From assembly GCF_030398335.1 (NCBI RefSeq), contig NZ_JAOAOP010000023.1, positions 1-54,916 on the forward strand: a DNA stretch of 54,916 bases. Direction: 5' to 3'. Numbering within the stretch: position 1 is the first letter of the stretch; each line of letters opens with the position of its first letter. The notes under the pieces are model-generated. The model was not told the DNA's origin. It saw nothing but the letters and a program-made list of their open reading frames with translations, and made no database searches. This DNA is from Aquibium sp. A9E412 (lineage in GTDB: Bacteria > Pseudomonadota > Alphaproteobacteria > Rhizobiales > Rhizobiaceae). Positions 1 to 10,342 of this stretch are shown here, in pieces. The translations under genes were made by a program, and so were the position numbers.

Positions 1-130
1 GAAGCGCAGACGTTCCTCCATCACCGAACACTCTCTCCACGGCATCAACACCTCCGGCCAAAAGCCAAAAGTGTTACCCATGTGTCCGGTACAAAGCGTC
101 ACCTATGTCTCGGGTCGCTCAGCCCCCCTC
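1..130. mobile_element. possible insertion-sequence edge (remnant)
   Basis: Two near-identical 19-base direct repeats lie at 72-90 and 97-115, spaced 25 bases apart, each with the core ACC(c/t)ATGT(g/c)TC(c/g)GG. Tandem repeats of this type resemble transposase-binding repeats near the ends of some IS481-like elements; that link is from memory and was not checked. An open frame enters from the left edge and runs through the repeats, but no transposase domain can be recognised in so short a piece. The element, if real, lies mostly outside the window. Confidence 0.25.
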
Positions 131-283
131 CCGCCGCCAGGCGGACTTGTCTTCTGCCGGATGACGGCGGCGGAAGCGGTTGGGCGGCGCAGGCTGTGGC
201 GCCGGCGGCCCTGCCGCCTTCGGCCTGGCCGCCCGGCGCGCGGCGGCAGCAGGCTCCAGCCGGGCCGCGGCGCGCGGCCTTGG

Positions 284-383
284 CGCGCTTCCAGGCGAAA
301 CGGAAACCGGCTCGCCGTTCGGAAAACGTGTCAAAACAATGAATTAGAGCCGATCTGCGCTTCCGTGAAAAGCAGATCGGCTC
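284..383 (+). repeat. dispersed two-hairpin repeat, copy 1
   Basis: This is one of four clear copies in the window of a roughly 85-105 base intergenic repeat (others at 8500-8588, 32802-32884 and 36428-36531). Its 3' half is a strong hairpin: arms GAGCCGATCTGC (347-358) and GCAGATCGGCTC (372-383) with a 13-base loop. It lies just downstream of copA, and read on the minus strand the hairpin is followed by a T-rich stretch, so it could serve as the copA terminator. Confidence 0.75.
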
Positions 384-396
384 CAGCCGGGGCGGC

Positions 397-2877
<2,481 letters not shown>

Positions 2878-2901
2878 GGTCCTGCAACAGCGGTTGCGCG
2901 G

Positions 2902-2932
2902 AATGTGGAGCTTCCAGCTTCTGGAAGGTCAA
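2902..2932 (-). promoter_or_regulatory. CueR-type promoter of copA
   Basis: On the minus strand a TTGACC -35 (2927-2932) overlaps a perfect 7-3-7 dyad CTTCCAG-N3-CTGGAAG (2911-2927). CACATT (2902-2907) stands in the -10 position after a 19-base spacer. A long 19-base spacer over a CTTCCAG dyad is the hallmark of MerR-family copper regulators (CueR). The copA start follows about 25 bases downstream, so the leader is very short. Confidence 0.75.
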
Positions 2933-2956
2933 GGCCGGCGCGGACAGATTTTCCCG

Positions 2957-2987
2957 TTGACCTTCCAGCGACTGGATATGTCAACCT
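2957..2987 (+). promoter_or_regulatory. CueR-type promoter of copZ
   Basis: TTGACC (2957-2962) overlaps a dyad CTTCCAG-N3-CTGGATA (2962-2978), a less perfect version of the copA operator. A 19-base spacer places CAACCT (2982-2987) at -10, which is weak. It faces away from the copA promoter, giving a back-to-back copper-responsive pair. Confidence 0.6.
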
Positions 2988-3018
2988 GCCGGCCGACAGC
3001 ACAGATAGCGGAGGCTTC

Positions 3019-3216
3019 ATGCGATTCCATGTCGAGACGATGACCTGCGGCGGCTGCGTCAAGAGCGTGACCCGGGCGATCCATGCGGTGGACGCGAGCG
3101 CGCGGATCAACGCCGATCCCGACAGCCGCACGCTCGAGGTGGAGACCGGCACGCCGCGCGAGCGCATCGCCACGGCGCTCGAACAGGCCGGCTTTCCCGT
3201 CCGGCCGGCGGCGTAG
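3019..3216 (+). CDS. copZ: copper chaperone CopZ (heavy-metal-associated domain protein)
   Basis: This 65-residue cytoplasmic protein consists of a single heavy-metal domain with the metal-binding motif MTCGGC near the N-terminus (Cys 10 and Cys 13) followed by the usual KSVTRAI helix. It is expected to carry Cu(I) to the two similar domains of CopA, which is divergently encoded. The ATG at 3019 follows GGAGG at 3010-3014. It has its own CueR-like promoter. Confidence 0.88.
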   Translation: MRFHVETMTCGGCVKSVTRAIHAVDASARINADPDSRTLEVETGTPRERIATALEQAGFPVRPAA

Positions 3217-3478
3217 CGCGTCGTCCCGCCCCGCGCCCGGCGCCGCCGCTGAGGCGAACTGGGCGGCGGTCATGCGGGCGAAGCGGGCGACCAGCGCGCG
3301 CCGGGCCGCCGGATCGCGCGCGAACGGCGCCGGGATGTTGAGGCCACGCAGGAAGACGCGGCAGACCGACCAGGTCTCGGCCGGCGCCGCCGCGTCGAGC
3401 CCCGTGGCGCGGTAGCCGGCGACCAGCGCGGCGTTGGTCGTTCGGAGGCAAGTGCGGTCAGCGCGCTGGTCCTCGTCT
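3217..3478 (-). pseudogene. coding-like remnant, unassigned
   Basis: One minus-strand frame is open from just after a stop near 3480 and runs on into copZ. Its translation looks protein-like: it contains TNAALVAGYRATGLD and ETWSVCRVFLRGLNIPAPFA followed by alanine/arginine-rich helix-like sequence. There is no convincing start codon with a ribosome site, and the reading frame is cut upstream, so it reads as the truncated C-terminal part of a gene. I do not recognise the family. It may also be a chance open frame in GC-rich DNA. Confidence 0.25.
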
Positions 3479-3502
3479 CATCGGCTGCGCGGCGGCTGCG
3501 GC

Positions 3503-3530
3503 TCGACAAACCGAACGATCGTTCTGTATC
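3503..3530 (+). promoter_or_regulatory. promoter with palindromic TetR-like operator before the atu-like pair
   Basis: TCGACA (3503-3508) and TGTATC (3525-3530) can form -35/-10 boxes with a 16-base spacer. The spacer holds a perfect 12-base palindrome, GAACGATCGTTC (3513-3524). TetR-family repressors of acyl-CoA and terpene catabolism commonly bind such sites. No TetR gene lies next to it, so the regulator would act from elsewhere. Confidence 0.45.
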
Positions 3531-3637
3531 TCTCGCAGGCGGACCGGCGCGCAGCCGCGGCGCGGCGCTGCGGTCCGTCGCCGGGGCCGGCCGGCGAGGC
3601 TTCGGCCGCGGCCGGGCGATCCGGGAGGAGAGCGCGC

Positions 3638-4441
3638 ATGTCCGATCTGCCCGCCTGCCAGAGCCTGCTCGTCGAGCGCGACGACGGCTGGCTGACCGTC
3701 TGGCTCAACCGGCCGGAGGCGCGCAACGCGCTGTCGGCGCAGATGGCCGACGAGCTTGCCGCGGTGGCGGCCGCGATCGCCGACGACCGGCAGATCCGCG
3801 GCGTCACCTTCCGCGGCAAGGGCGGCGTGTTCTGCGCCGGCGGCGACCTCAAGGGCTTCGAGGCGATGATGGCCGACGGCGTGACGGCGGCCGACGCCGC
3901 CGCCTTCAGCCGCCGCGGCGGCGCGCTGTTCCATGCCGTCAACGCGCTGCCGCAGGTCACGGTGATGCTGGTCGAGGGCGCGGCGATGGCCGGCGGGCTG
4001 GGGCTCGCCTGCGCCGGCGACGTGGTGGCGGCGACCGCCGACGCCCGTTTCGCCCTCACCGAGACCATGCTCGGCATTCCGCCGGCGCAGATCGCGCCGC
4101 ACGTGATGCAGCGCGTCGGTCTTTCGGCGGCGCGGCGCCTCATGCTGACGGCGGCGCGCTTCGACGGCCGCGAGGCGGCGGCGCTCGGCCTCGTCGACCG
4201 GGTGGCCGACGACGCGGCGGGGCTCGACGCCTGCGAGGCGGAGATCCGCGCGGCGGTGCGCCAGTGCGCGCCGGGCGCCAACGCCGAGACCAAGGCGCTG
4301 CTGCTCGCCGCGCCGCATCTCGGGCGCGAGGCGATGCTCGACCGGGCGGCCGACAGCTTCGCGCGCTGCCTGACCGGGCCGGAGGGCCGCGAGGGCGTCG
4401 CCGCGTTCCTGGGCAAGCGCAAGCCGCGCTGGTCGCGATGA
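3638..4441 (+). CDS. enoyl-CoA hydratase family protein, AtuE-like (isohexenylglutaconyl-CoA hydratase)
   Basis: This 267-residue crotonase-fold enzyme is predicted to hydrate an enoyl-CoA in the cytoplasm. The oxyanion-hole segment FRGKGGVFCAGGDLKGF is near residue 60 and EGAAMAGGLGLACAGDVV near 115. In place of the first catalytic Glu of classical hydratases it has Gly (GGLGLA), while the second acidic position is kept in LTETMLGIPPAQIAP. That pattern, together with the AtuA-like gene 19 bases downstream, suggests AtuE of the acyclic terpene pathway. ATG at 3638 follows GGAGGAG (3624-3630); a longer in-frame extension upstream lacks a ribosome site. The geranyl-CoA carboxylase genes are not present here. 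Confidence 0.75.
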   Translation: MSDLPACQSLLVERDDGWLTVWLNRPEARNALSAQMADELAAVAAAIADDRQIRGVTFRGKGGVFCAGGDLKGFEAMMADGVTAADAAAFSRRGGALFHAVNALPQVTVMLVEGAAMAGGLGLACAGDVVAATADARFALTETMLGIPPAQIAPHVMQRVGLSAARRLMLTAARFDGREAAALGLVDRVADDAAGLDACEAEIRAAVRQCAPGANAETKALLLAAPHLGREAMLDRAADSFARCLTGPEGREGVAAFLGKRKPRWSR

Positions 4442-4460
4442 GACGGTCGGAGACGGCACG

Positions 4461-6284
4461 ATGACCGCGAAGACGGTGCGCATCGGCGGCGCGGCCGCCG
4501 CCTGGGGCGACACGATCCACGGCGCGCGGCAGCTCGTCGAGACGGGCGCCGTCGACTATCTGGTCGGCGACTACCTGGCCGAGGTGACGATGGCGCTTCT
4601 GGCGCGCGCCAGGGCCAGGGCGCCGGACGGCGGCTACATTCCCGACTGGCTCGCCGCGGTCCGGCCGCTGCTGCCGCAGATCAGCCGGCAGGGCATCCGC
4701 CTCGTCACCAACAGCGGCGGCATGAACCCGCTGGCGCTGCGCGACGCCTTCGAGGCAGCGGCGGCCGAGGCGGGGCTGTCCTTCAGGGTCGCCGCGATCA
4801 CCGGCGACGACCTGATGCCGGCCGCCGAGGCGGTCGCCGCGGCCGCGCCCAGGGAGATGTTTTCCGGCGCGCCGGCGCCCTGGCGCTTCGCCTCGCTCAA
4901 CGCCTATCTCGGCGCCGGCGCGATCGCCGCCGCGCTGGCGGCGGGCGCCGACGTGGTGATCACCGGCCGGGTGGTGGATTCGGCCATGGTGCTGGGACCG
5001 CTGATGCACGAGTTCGGCTGGGACGCCGGCGCCTACGACCGGCTCGCCGGCGGCAGCCTCGCCGGCCATGTCATCGAGTGCGGCGCGCAGGCGACCGGCG
5101 GGCTGTTCACCGACTGGCAGCAGGTCGCCGACGGCTGGCCCGACATGGGCTTTCCGATCGTCGAGTGCGCCGCCGACGGCAGCTTCGTCGTCGGCAAGCC
5201 GGACGGCACCGGCGGCCTGGTCAGCGTCGGCACGGTGGCCGAGCAGATCGTCTACGAGATCGGCGACCCGCAGGCCTACCGGCTGCCGGACGTGACCTGC
5301 GACGTCTCGCAGGTGCGGCTCGAGCAGGTCGGCCGCGACCGCGTGCGGGTGAGCGGCGCGCGGGGCCGGGCGCCGGGCCCCGACTACAAGGTGTGCGGCA
5401 CCCATGCCGACGGCTTCCGGCTGCTCACCACCTACATGATCGCCGGCTGGCAGGCCGGCGCCAAGGGCCGGCGCACCGCCGAGGCGCTGGTCGAGCGCAC
5501 CGCGCGCCTGATCGAGGCGCAGGGGCTGGCGCCCTACCGCGCGGTCTCCATCGAGGTGATCGGCGCGGAGGACACCTACGGCGCCAACCGGCGCGCCTTC
5601 GAGGCGCGCGAGGCGGTGGTCAAGATCGGCCTCAAGCACGACGACGCCGGGGCGCTGGAGATCTTCGCCCGCGAGTTCGCCCATCCCGGCGTCGCCATGG
5701 CGCAGGGGCTGACCGGCGTGCTGCACGGCCGGCCGAAGCCGGCGCCGGTGCTGCGCGTGCACGCCTTCCTGTGGCCGAAGGACGCGGTGGCGGTGAGGCT
5801 GCATCTGGGTGGCGAGACACGCACGATCGCCGCCGCCCCGGGCGGGCCGGACACCGCGCCCGCCAGGCCGGCCGCGCCGCCGCGGCCCGCCGAGACCGGC
5901 GCGACGGCCACCGTGCCGCTGCGCGCCATCGCCTGGGGGCGCAGCGGCGACAAGGGCAACCACGCCAATATCGGCCTGATCGCGCGGCGCCCGGAGTTCT
6001 ATCCCCGGCTCGTCGACCAGGCGACGGCCGAGCGGGTGGCGGGCTTCTTCGCCCACTATCTGGAAGGGCCGGTGCACGGCTACCTGCTGCCCGGCTTTGA
6101 TGCCGTCAACTTCCTGCTGCACGACGTGCTCGGCGGCGGCGGCACGGCGTCGCTGCGCTACGATCCGCAGGCCAAGACCTATGCCCAGATGCTGCTCGAC
6201 CTGCCGGTGACGGTGCCGGCCGACTGGCTGCGGCCGGACGGTCTTCTTGCGGGCTGGGCCGAGGCGGCGGCGGCGCCGGGCTGA
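4461..6284 (+). CDS. acyclic terpene utilisation AtuA-like protein (DUF1446)
   Basis: This 607-residue protein has the DUF1446/AtuA layout. A large N-terminal domain (to about residue 450) contains [11 protein letters not shown] and [16 protein letters not shown]. After a proline/alanine-rich linker, a C-terminal AtuA-like domain contains [17 protein letters not shown] and [17 protein letters not shown]. AtuA is needed for growth on citronellol/geraniol in Pseudomonas, but its reaction is not established. It lies 19 bases after the AtuE-like gene and is probably co-transcribed. The length matches the full family form with both domains. Confidence 0.82.
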   Translation: MTAKTVRIGGAAAAWGDTIHGARQLVETGAVDYLVGDYLAEVTMALLARARARAPDGGYIPDWLAAVRPLLPQISRQGIRLVTNSGGMNPLALRDAFEAAAAEAGLSFRVAAITGDDLMPAAEAVAAAAPREMFSGAPAPWRFASLNAYLGAGAIAAALAAGADVVITGRVVDSAMVLGPLMHEFGWDAGAYDRLAGGSLAGHVIECGAQATGGLFTDWQQVADGWPDMGFPIVECAADGSFVVGKPDGTGGLVSVGTVAEQIVYEIGDPQAYRLPDVTCDVSQVRLEQVGRDRVRVSGARGRAPGPDYKVCGTHADGFRLLTTYMIAGWQAGAKGRRTAEALVERTARLIEAQGLAPYRAVSIEVIGAEDTYGANRRAFEAREAVVKIGLKHDDAGALEIFAREFAHPGVAMAQGLTGVLHGRPKPAPVLRVHAFLWPKDAVAVRLHLGGETRTIAAAPGGPDTAPARPAAPPRPAETGATATVPLRAIAWGRSGDKGNHANIGLIARRPEFYPRLVDQATAERVAGFFAHYLEGPVHGYLLPGFDAVNFLLHDVLGGGGTASLRYDPQAKTYAQMLLDLPVTVPADWLRPDGLLAGWAEAAAAPG

Positions 6285-6495
6285 CGACGCGCCGCCGGGC
6301 GGCGGCCGGTGCCGCGTCACGCCGCGGCGCTCGGTGCACAATGCCCTTGACCGCGCCCGGCCGGGGCGGGCAAACGGTGTCCTCGAACAGTCGCGGGAAC
6401 CGGCCGGCGCAGCGCTGCTGCCGGCGATGCGCGCCGAGGCCGTCCGGGCGGGCCGGGCGTGCGGGCGCGGCACCCGCCGGCGCACAGGAGACGGC

Positions 6496-7182
6496 ATGAC
6501 GCAGAGAACCCTGATCGCACCCTCGGTGCTCTCGGCCGATTTCGCCCGGCTCGGCGAGGAGGTGGAGGCCGTTGACCGGGCCGGCGCCGACTGGATCCAT
6601 CTCGACGTGATGGACGGCCATTTCGTGCCCAACATCACCTTCGGCCCGCCGATCATCAAGGCGATCCGCGACCGCAGCGCCAAGGTGTTCGACTGCCACC
6701 TGATGATCGCGCCGACCGACGCCTATCTCGCCGCCTTCGCCGAGGCCGGCGCCGACATCATCACCGTGCACGCCGAGGCCGGCCCGCATCTCGACCGCTC
6801 GCTGCAGGCGATCCGCGCGCTCGGCAAGAAGGCCGGCGTGTCGCTCAACCCCTCGACGCCCGAAAGCGTCATCGAATACGTGCTCGACCGGCTCGACCTG
6901 GTGCTGCTGATGACCGTCAATCCCGGCTTCGGCGGCCAGGCCTTCATCCCCGCCGTGGTCGACAAGGTGCGCCGCGTGCGCGCCATGATCGGCCGGCGGC
7001 CGATCGACATCGAGATCGACGGCGGCGTGACGCCGCAGACCGCGGCCGAGGTGGCGGCGGCCGGCGCCAACGTGCTGGTCGCCGGCTCGGCCGTCTTCAA
7101 GGGCGGCAGCGAGGCCGCCTACCGCGACAACATCGCCGCCATCCGCAAGGCGGCCGACGGCGCGGCGCGCGACGCCGCCTGA
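6496..7182 (+). CDS. rpe: ribulose-phosphate 3-epimerase
   Basis: This enzyme interconverts ribulose 5-phosphate and xylulose 5-phosphate in the pentose phosphate pathway. The 228-residue TIM barrel carries [16 protein letters not shown] at the N-terminus, [16 protein letters not shown], the CHLMI strand, the loop [14 protein letters not shown], and IDGGV followed by VAGSAVF at the phosphate site. These are the conserved metal ligands and catalytic acids of Rpe. ATG at 6496 follows AGGAGA. The 211 bases before it hold only GC-rich hairpins and no evident gene. Confidence 0.95.
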   Translation: MTQRTLIAPSVLSADFARLGEEVEAVDRAGADWIHLDVMDGHFVPNITFGPPIIKAIRDRSAKVFDCHLMIAPTDAYLAAFAEAGADIITVHAEAGPHLDRSLQAIRALGKKAGVSLNPSTPESVIEYVLDRLDLVLLMTVNPGFGGQAFIPAVVDKVRRVRAMIGRRPIDIEIDGGVTPQTAAEVAAAGANVLVAGSAVFKGGSEAAYRDNIAAIRKAADGAARDAA

Positions 7183-7238
7183 GGCCGCCTGTGGCCGCCG
7201 GCTCCGCACGGCGGCACAACGCGCGAGAGGAGACAGAA

Positions 7239-7796
7239 GTGGCAGCCACACCCCCCGTCTGCGAATTCGGCTGGAAGGCGGTCGACGCCGCGCTTCCCGG
7301 CACCGACGGCAAGACGCACCGCCTGTTCGACCAGGCCGGGCCGAACGGCCTCGTCGTCGCCTTCATCTGCAACCACTGCCCCTATGTGAAGGCGGTGATC
7401 GGGCGCATCGTGCGCGACGCCAAAGACCTCGCCGCGCACGGCATCGGCTTCGTGGCGGTCAACGCCAACGACGCCGCGACCTACCCGGAGGATTCCTTCG
7501 ACAACATGACGCGCTTCGCCGCCGATCACGGCTTCCCCTTCCCCTATCTGCACGACGAGAGCCAGGCGCTGGCGCGCGCCTACGGCGCGGCCTGCACGCC
7601 GGACTTCTTCGGCTTCAATGCCGATCTCGAGCTGCAGTATCGCGGCCGTCTCGACGCCTCGCGCAAGGAGGCCGGGCCGGCCGACCTGCGCCGCGATCTC
7701 TACGAGGCGATGGTCGCGGTGGCCGAGACGGGCCGGGGTCCGCGCGAGCAGATCCCGTCGATCGGCTGCTCCATCAAGTGGAAGGACGCCGCGTGA
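7239..7796 (+). CDS. thioredoxin-like (AhpC/TSA-type) protein
   Basis: This 185-residue protein has a thioredoxin fold with the redox motif CNHCPYVK near residue 45, preceded by a VVAFI strand. The mid-region DESQALARAYGAACTPDFFGF holds the cis-proline loop typical of AhpC/TSA-like and ResA-like proteins, and no signal peptide is visible, so it should be cytoplasmic. The family is common in bacteria, without an assigned substrate. The start is a GTG at 7239 behind a strong GAGAGGAG site. Its stop overlaps the start of gph by four bases (GTGA), implying translational coupling. Confidence 0.8.
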   Translation: MAATPPVCEFGWKAVDAALPGTDGKTHRLFDQAGPNGLVVAFICNHCPYVKAVIGRIVRDAKDLAAHGIGFVAVNANDAATYPEDSFDNMTRFAADHGFPFPYLHDESQALARAYGAACTPDFFGFNADLELQYRGRLDASRKEAGPADLRRDLYEAMVAVAETGRGPREQIPSIGCSIKWKDAA

Positions 7797-8500
7797 GCGG
7801 CCGCGCGGGCGCGGCCGGCTGGCCGCGCGCGGTGCTGTTCGATCTCGACGGCACGCTGGTCGATTCCGCACCCGACCTGCACGGCGCCGTCGACGCGGTG
7901 CTGGCGCGGCACGGGCTGGCGCCGCTCGATCTCGATGCGGTGCGCGGCATGGTCGGCGACGGCGTCAAAAAGCTCGTCGAGCGCGCCTTCGCCGCGCGCG
8001 GCCGGCCGCTCACGGGCGCCGCGCTCGACGTGGCGACCGACGAGATGATGGCCGTCTATGGCGGCCGGCTGACCGACCTCACCCGGCCGATGCCGGCCGC
8101 CGCCGCGGCCGCCCGGCGGCTTGCCGCCACCGGCGCCGGGCTGGCGGTTGTGACCAACAAGCCGCGGCGCTTCGCCGTCGACATCCTCGCCGCGTTCGGC
8201 CTCGCCGACCTTTTTGCCGTGGTCGTGGGCGGCGACGGCGCGCAGCCGCGCAAGCCCGCCCCCGACATGCTTCTGGCGGCGACCGCCGCGCTCGGCGCGA
8301 CGCCGGACATGGCGCTGATGGTCGGCGACAGCGCGGCCGACGTTAAGGCGGCGCGCGCGGCCGGGATCGCCGTCGTCGCGGTGCGCGGAGGCTACACCGG
8401 CGTGCCTCCCGAAGCGCTCGGCGCCGACCGGGTGATCGATTCGCTGGCCGGCCTCGAGCCGGCCATCGCCGCACTGGCGCCCACGCCGGCGGCCGGCTAG
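7793..8500 (+). CDS. gph: phosphoglycolate phosphatase (HAD superfamily)
   Basis: This 235-residue HAD hydrolase is predicted to dephosphorylate 2-phosphoglycolate. Motif I is VLFDLDGTLVDSAPDL, motif II is the TNK of VVTNKPRR, motif III Lys is in RKPAPDML, and motif IV is MVGDSAADVKAARAAG. The alpha-helical cap between motifs I and II fits the Gph subclass. The GTG at 7793 overlaps the previous stop by four bases; a GTG at 7778 is a possible alternative. The stop codon touches the dispersed repeat at 8500. Confidence 0.82.
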   Translation: MSGRAGAAGWPRAVLFDLDGTLVDSAPDLHGAVDAVLARHGLAPLDLDAVRGMVGDGVKKLVERAFAARGRPLTGAALDVATDEMMAVYGGRLTDLTRPMPAAAAAARRLAATGAGLAVVTNKPRRFAVDILAAFGLADLFAVVVGGDGAQPRKPAPDMLLAATAALGATPDMALMVGDSAADVKAARAAGIAVVAVRGGYTGVPPEALGADRVIDSLAGLEPAIAALAPTPAAG

Positions 8501-8588
8501 AGCCGATCCCCCCTTCACCGAAAGCGGATCGGCTCCAAGCTCTTGTTATGGCGCGTTTGCGAACCGCGAACCGGTTTCCACGTCGCCC
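8500..8588 (-). repeat. dispersed two-hairpin repeat, copy 2
   Basis: This copy lies in minus orientation relative to copies 1 and 4. The terminal hairpin has arms GAGCCGATC (8500-8508) and GATCGGCTC (8527-8535). The remainder, read on the minus strand, matches the other copies: GTGGAAACCGGTTCGC, then a GCAAACGCG segment, then AACAAG. It occupies almost the whole gap between convergent gph and the SDR gene and could terminate both. Confidence 0.75.
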
Positions 8589-8595
8589 GTGACCG

Positions 8596-9366
8596 TTAGT
8601 ACGGCGTGTCGCCACCGTCGATGCTGATCGCCTGGCCGCGGATGATCGTCGCCGCCTCGCTCAGCAGGAAGACGACGACGCGGCCGACCTCGGCCGGCGT
8701 GATGTGGCGGCCGAGCTGCGCCGGCACCATGGTGGAGAACAGCGCGTCGCGGTCCGATCCGGTGCGTCCCGCGATGAAGTCGGCCACCGTGCCCAGCATG
8801 TCGGTCGCCACGCCGCCCGGGCAGACCGCGTTGACGTTGATGCCGCGCTCGGCCCATTCGAGCGACAGCGAGCGCGTCAGGCTGATGACGGCGGCCTTGG
8901 AGGCGTTGTAGCCGGCCATGTTGGGATAGCCGACCTTGCCCGCATTGGAGGCGACGTTGACGATGGCGCCGCCGTCGGCCATCTGCGCGGCCGCCGCCTG
9001 CGCGGCGAGCAGCACGCCCTTGACGTTGACGGCGAACTCGGCGTCGACATCGGCCGCCGACAGCGCGTCGGCCGGGCCGAGGCGCACGACGCCGGCATTG
9101 TTGACCAGTCCGTCGAGGCGGCCGAAGCGCGCCACCGTCGCGGCAAGCGCGGCGTCGAGCGAGGCGCGGTCGGTGACGTCGGCGGCGAGGCCGATCGCCC
9201 GGTCGCCGGCCTGAAGCGCGGCCGCCGCCTCCTCGGCGCGCGCCGCGTCGAGGTCGATCAGCGCGGCGCGGCCGCCGGCCTCGATCACCGCGCCGGCGAT
9301 GCCGCGGCCGATGCCGCCGGCCGCGCCCGTCACCGCGACGACGCGGTCCTTGAGCATGTCGTGCAT
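8596..9366 (-). CDS. SDR family NAD(P)-dependent oxidoreductase (first of two)
   Basis: This 256-residue classical short-chain dehydrogenase has the Rossmann motif TGAAGGIGRGIAG, NNAG in LVNNAGVVRL, the catalytic Ser in NVASNAGK, and Tyr/Lys in YNASKAAV. ATG at 9366 has a well-placed GGAGAC; an upstream ATG lacks one. It is the last gene of the nine-gene nucleoside-type operon, 107 bases after the previous gene. In that context it may oxidise or reduce an aldehyde or sugar intermediate, but the substrate cannot be read from the sequence. Confidence 0.82.
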   Translation of the reverse strand: MHDMLKDRVVAVTGAAGGIGRGIAGAVIEAGGRAALIDLDAARAEEAAAALQAGDRAIGLAADVTDRASLDAALAATVARFGRLDGLVNNAGVVRLGPADALSAADVDAEFAVNVKGVLLAAQAAAAQMADGGAIVNVASNAGKVGYPNMAGYNASKAAVISLTRSLSLEWAERGINVNAVCPGGVATDMLGTVADFIAGRTGSDRDALFSTMVPAQLGRHITPAEVGRVVVFLLSEAATIIRGQAISIDGGDTPY

Positions 9367-9473
9367 GGATGTCTCCTGTGCTGCTTGCGTCATGATGCCG
9401 AAGAGCCCGTCGCGGCTCGCGGCATCACGGTCGGTTTCAGTGTCCGTCCGGGCGGCCGCGCTACCGCGACCGC

Positions 9474-10268
9474 CTACCAGGTCGGCCGCGTGCCGACGCC
9501 GCCGTCGACGACGAGGTTGGCGCCGGTGATCCAGCGCGCCGCGTCGGAGGCCAGGAACAGCACCGCGTCGCCGATGTCCTCCGGCCGGCCGAGGCGGCCG
9601 AGCGGCGCGGCCGCGCGCCAGCGCGCGACGCCCTCCGGCCAGCCCTCCTCGATGCCGTCGCGGTGGATCAGCCCCGGCGAGACGGCGTTGACGCGGATGC
9701 CGCGCGGCCCGAGCTCCATCGCCGCGGCGCGGGTGAACATGATGAGCGCGGCCTTGGAGGCGGCATAGTGGCTGTGGCCGGGCGCCGGCTGAAGCCCCTC
9801 GATCGAGGCGATGTTGACCACCGCGCCGGGCCTGTCGCCGGCTTCCGCGAGCCGCGCGGCGAAGGCCTGCACCAGCGCGAACGGACCGCCGAGATTGGCG
9901 TCCATCATCGCCCTGAGGCTGTCGGGCGCGATCGCCTCGAAGGCCTCGACGGGCTGCACGCCGGCATTGTTGACCAGGATGTCGGGCTCGCCGAGGCGCT
10001 CCGCGACGGCGCCCAGCAGCGCCGGGCAGGCGGCGGGATCGGCGATGTCGGCGGCGAACGCGGCGGCCCGGCCGCCGGCCGCGCCGATCTCCTCGGCCAG
10101 CCGCTCGGCCGCCGCGCGCGAGGCGTTGTAGTGCAGCGCGACGGCGGCGCCGGCCGCCGCCAGCCGGCGGGCGATGCCGGCGCCGATGCCGCCGCCGGCA
10201 CCGGTGACGAGCGCCGTGCGGCCGGACAGGTCGAGGAGGTCCGCCACGGGCGGAAGGGTGTCGGTCAT
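9474..10268 (-). CDS. SDR family oxidoreductase (second)
   Basis: This 264-residue classical SDR has TGAGGGIGAGIARRL, VNNAGVQPVEAFE, a Ser in NIASIEG, and YAASKAALIMF. It is distinct from the downstream SDR (little identity outside motifs), so the pair is not a recent duplication. ATG is at 10268. It sits 74 bases after the phosphorylase gene in the same operon and probably acts on a product of the same pathway; cofactor and substrate are unknown. Confidence 0.82.
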   Translation of the reverse strand: MTDTLPPVADLLDLSGRTALVTGAGGGIGAGIARRLAAAGAAVALHYNASRAAAERLAEEIGAAGGRAAAFAADIADPAACPALLGAVAERLGEPDILVNNAGVQPVEAFEAIAPDSLRAMMDANLGGPFALVQAFAARLAEAGDRPGAVVNIASIEGLQPAPGHSHYAASKAALIMFTRAAAMELGPRGIRVNAVSPGLIHRDGIEEGWPEGVARWRAAAPLGRLGRPEDIGDAVLFLASDAARWITGANLVVDGGVGTRPTW

Positions 10269-10342
10269 GCGTGTGTCGTCCTGTGTCTCGATGTCTTCTG
10301 GTGGCCGGCCGGGCGGCCCGCCCGGCCCGCGAACGGTGCGTC

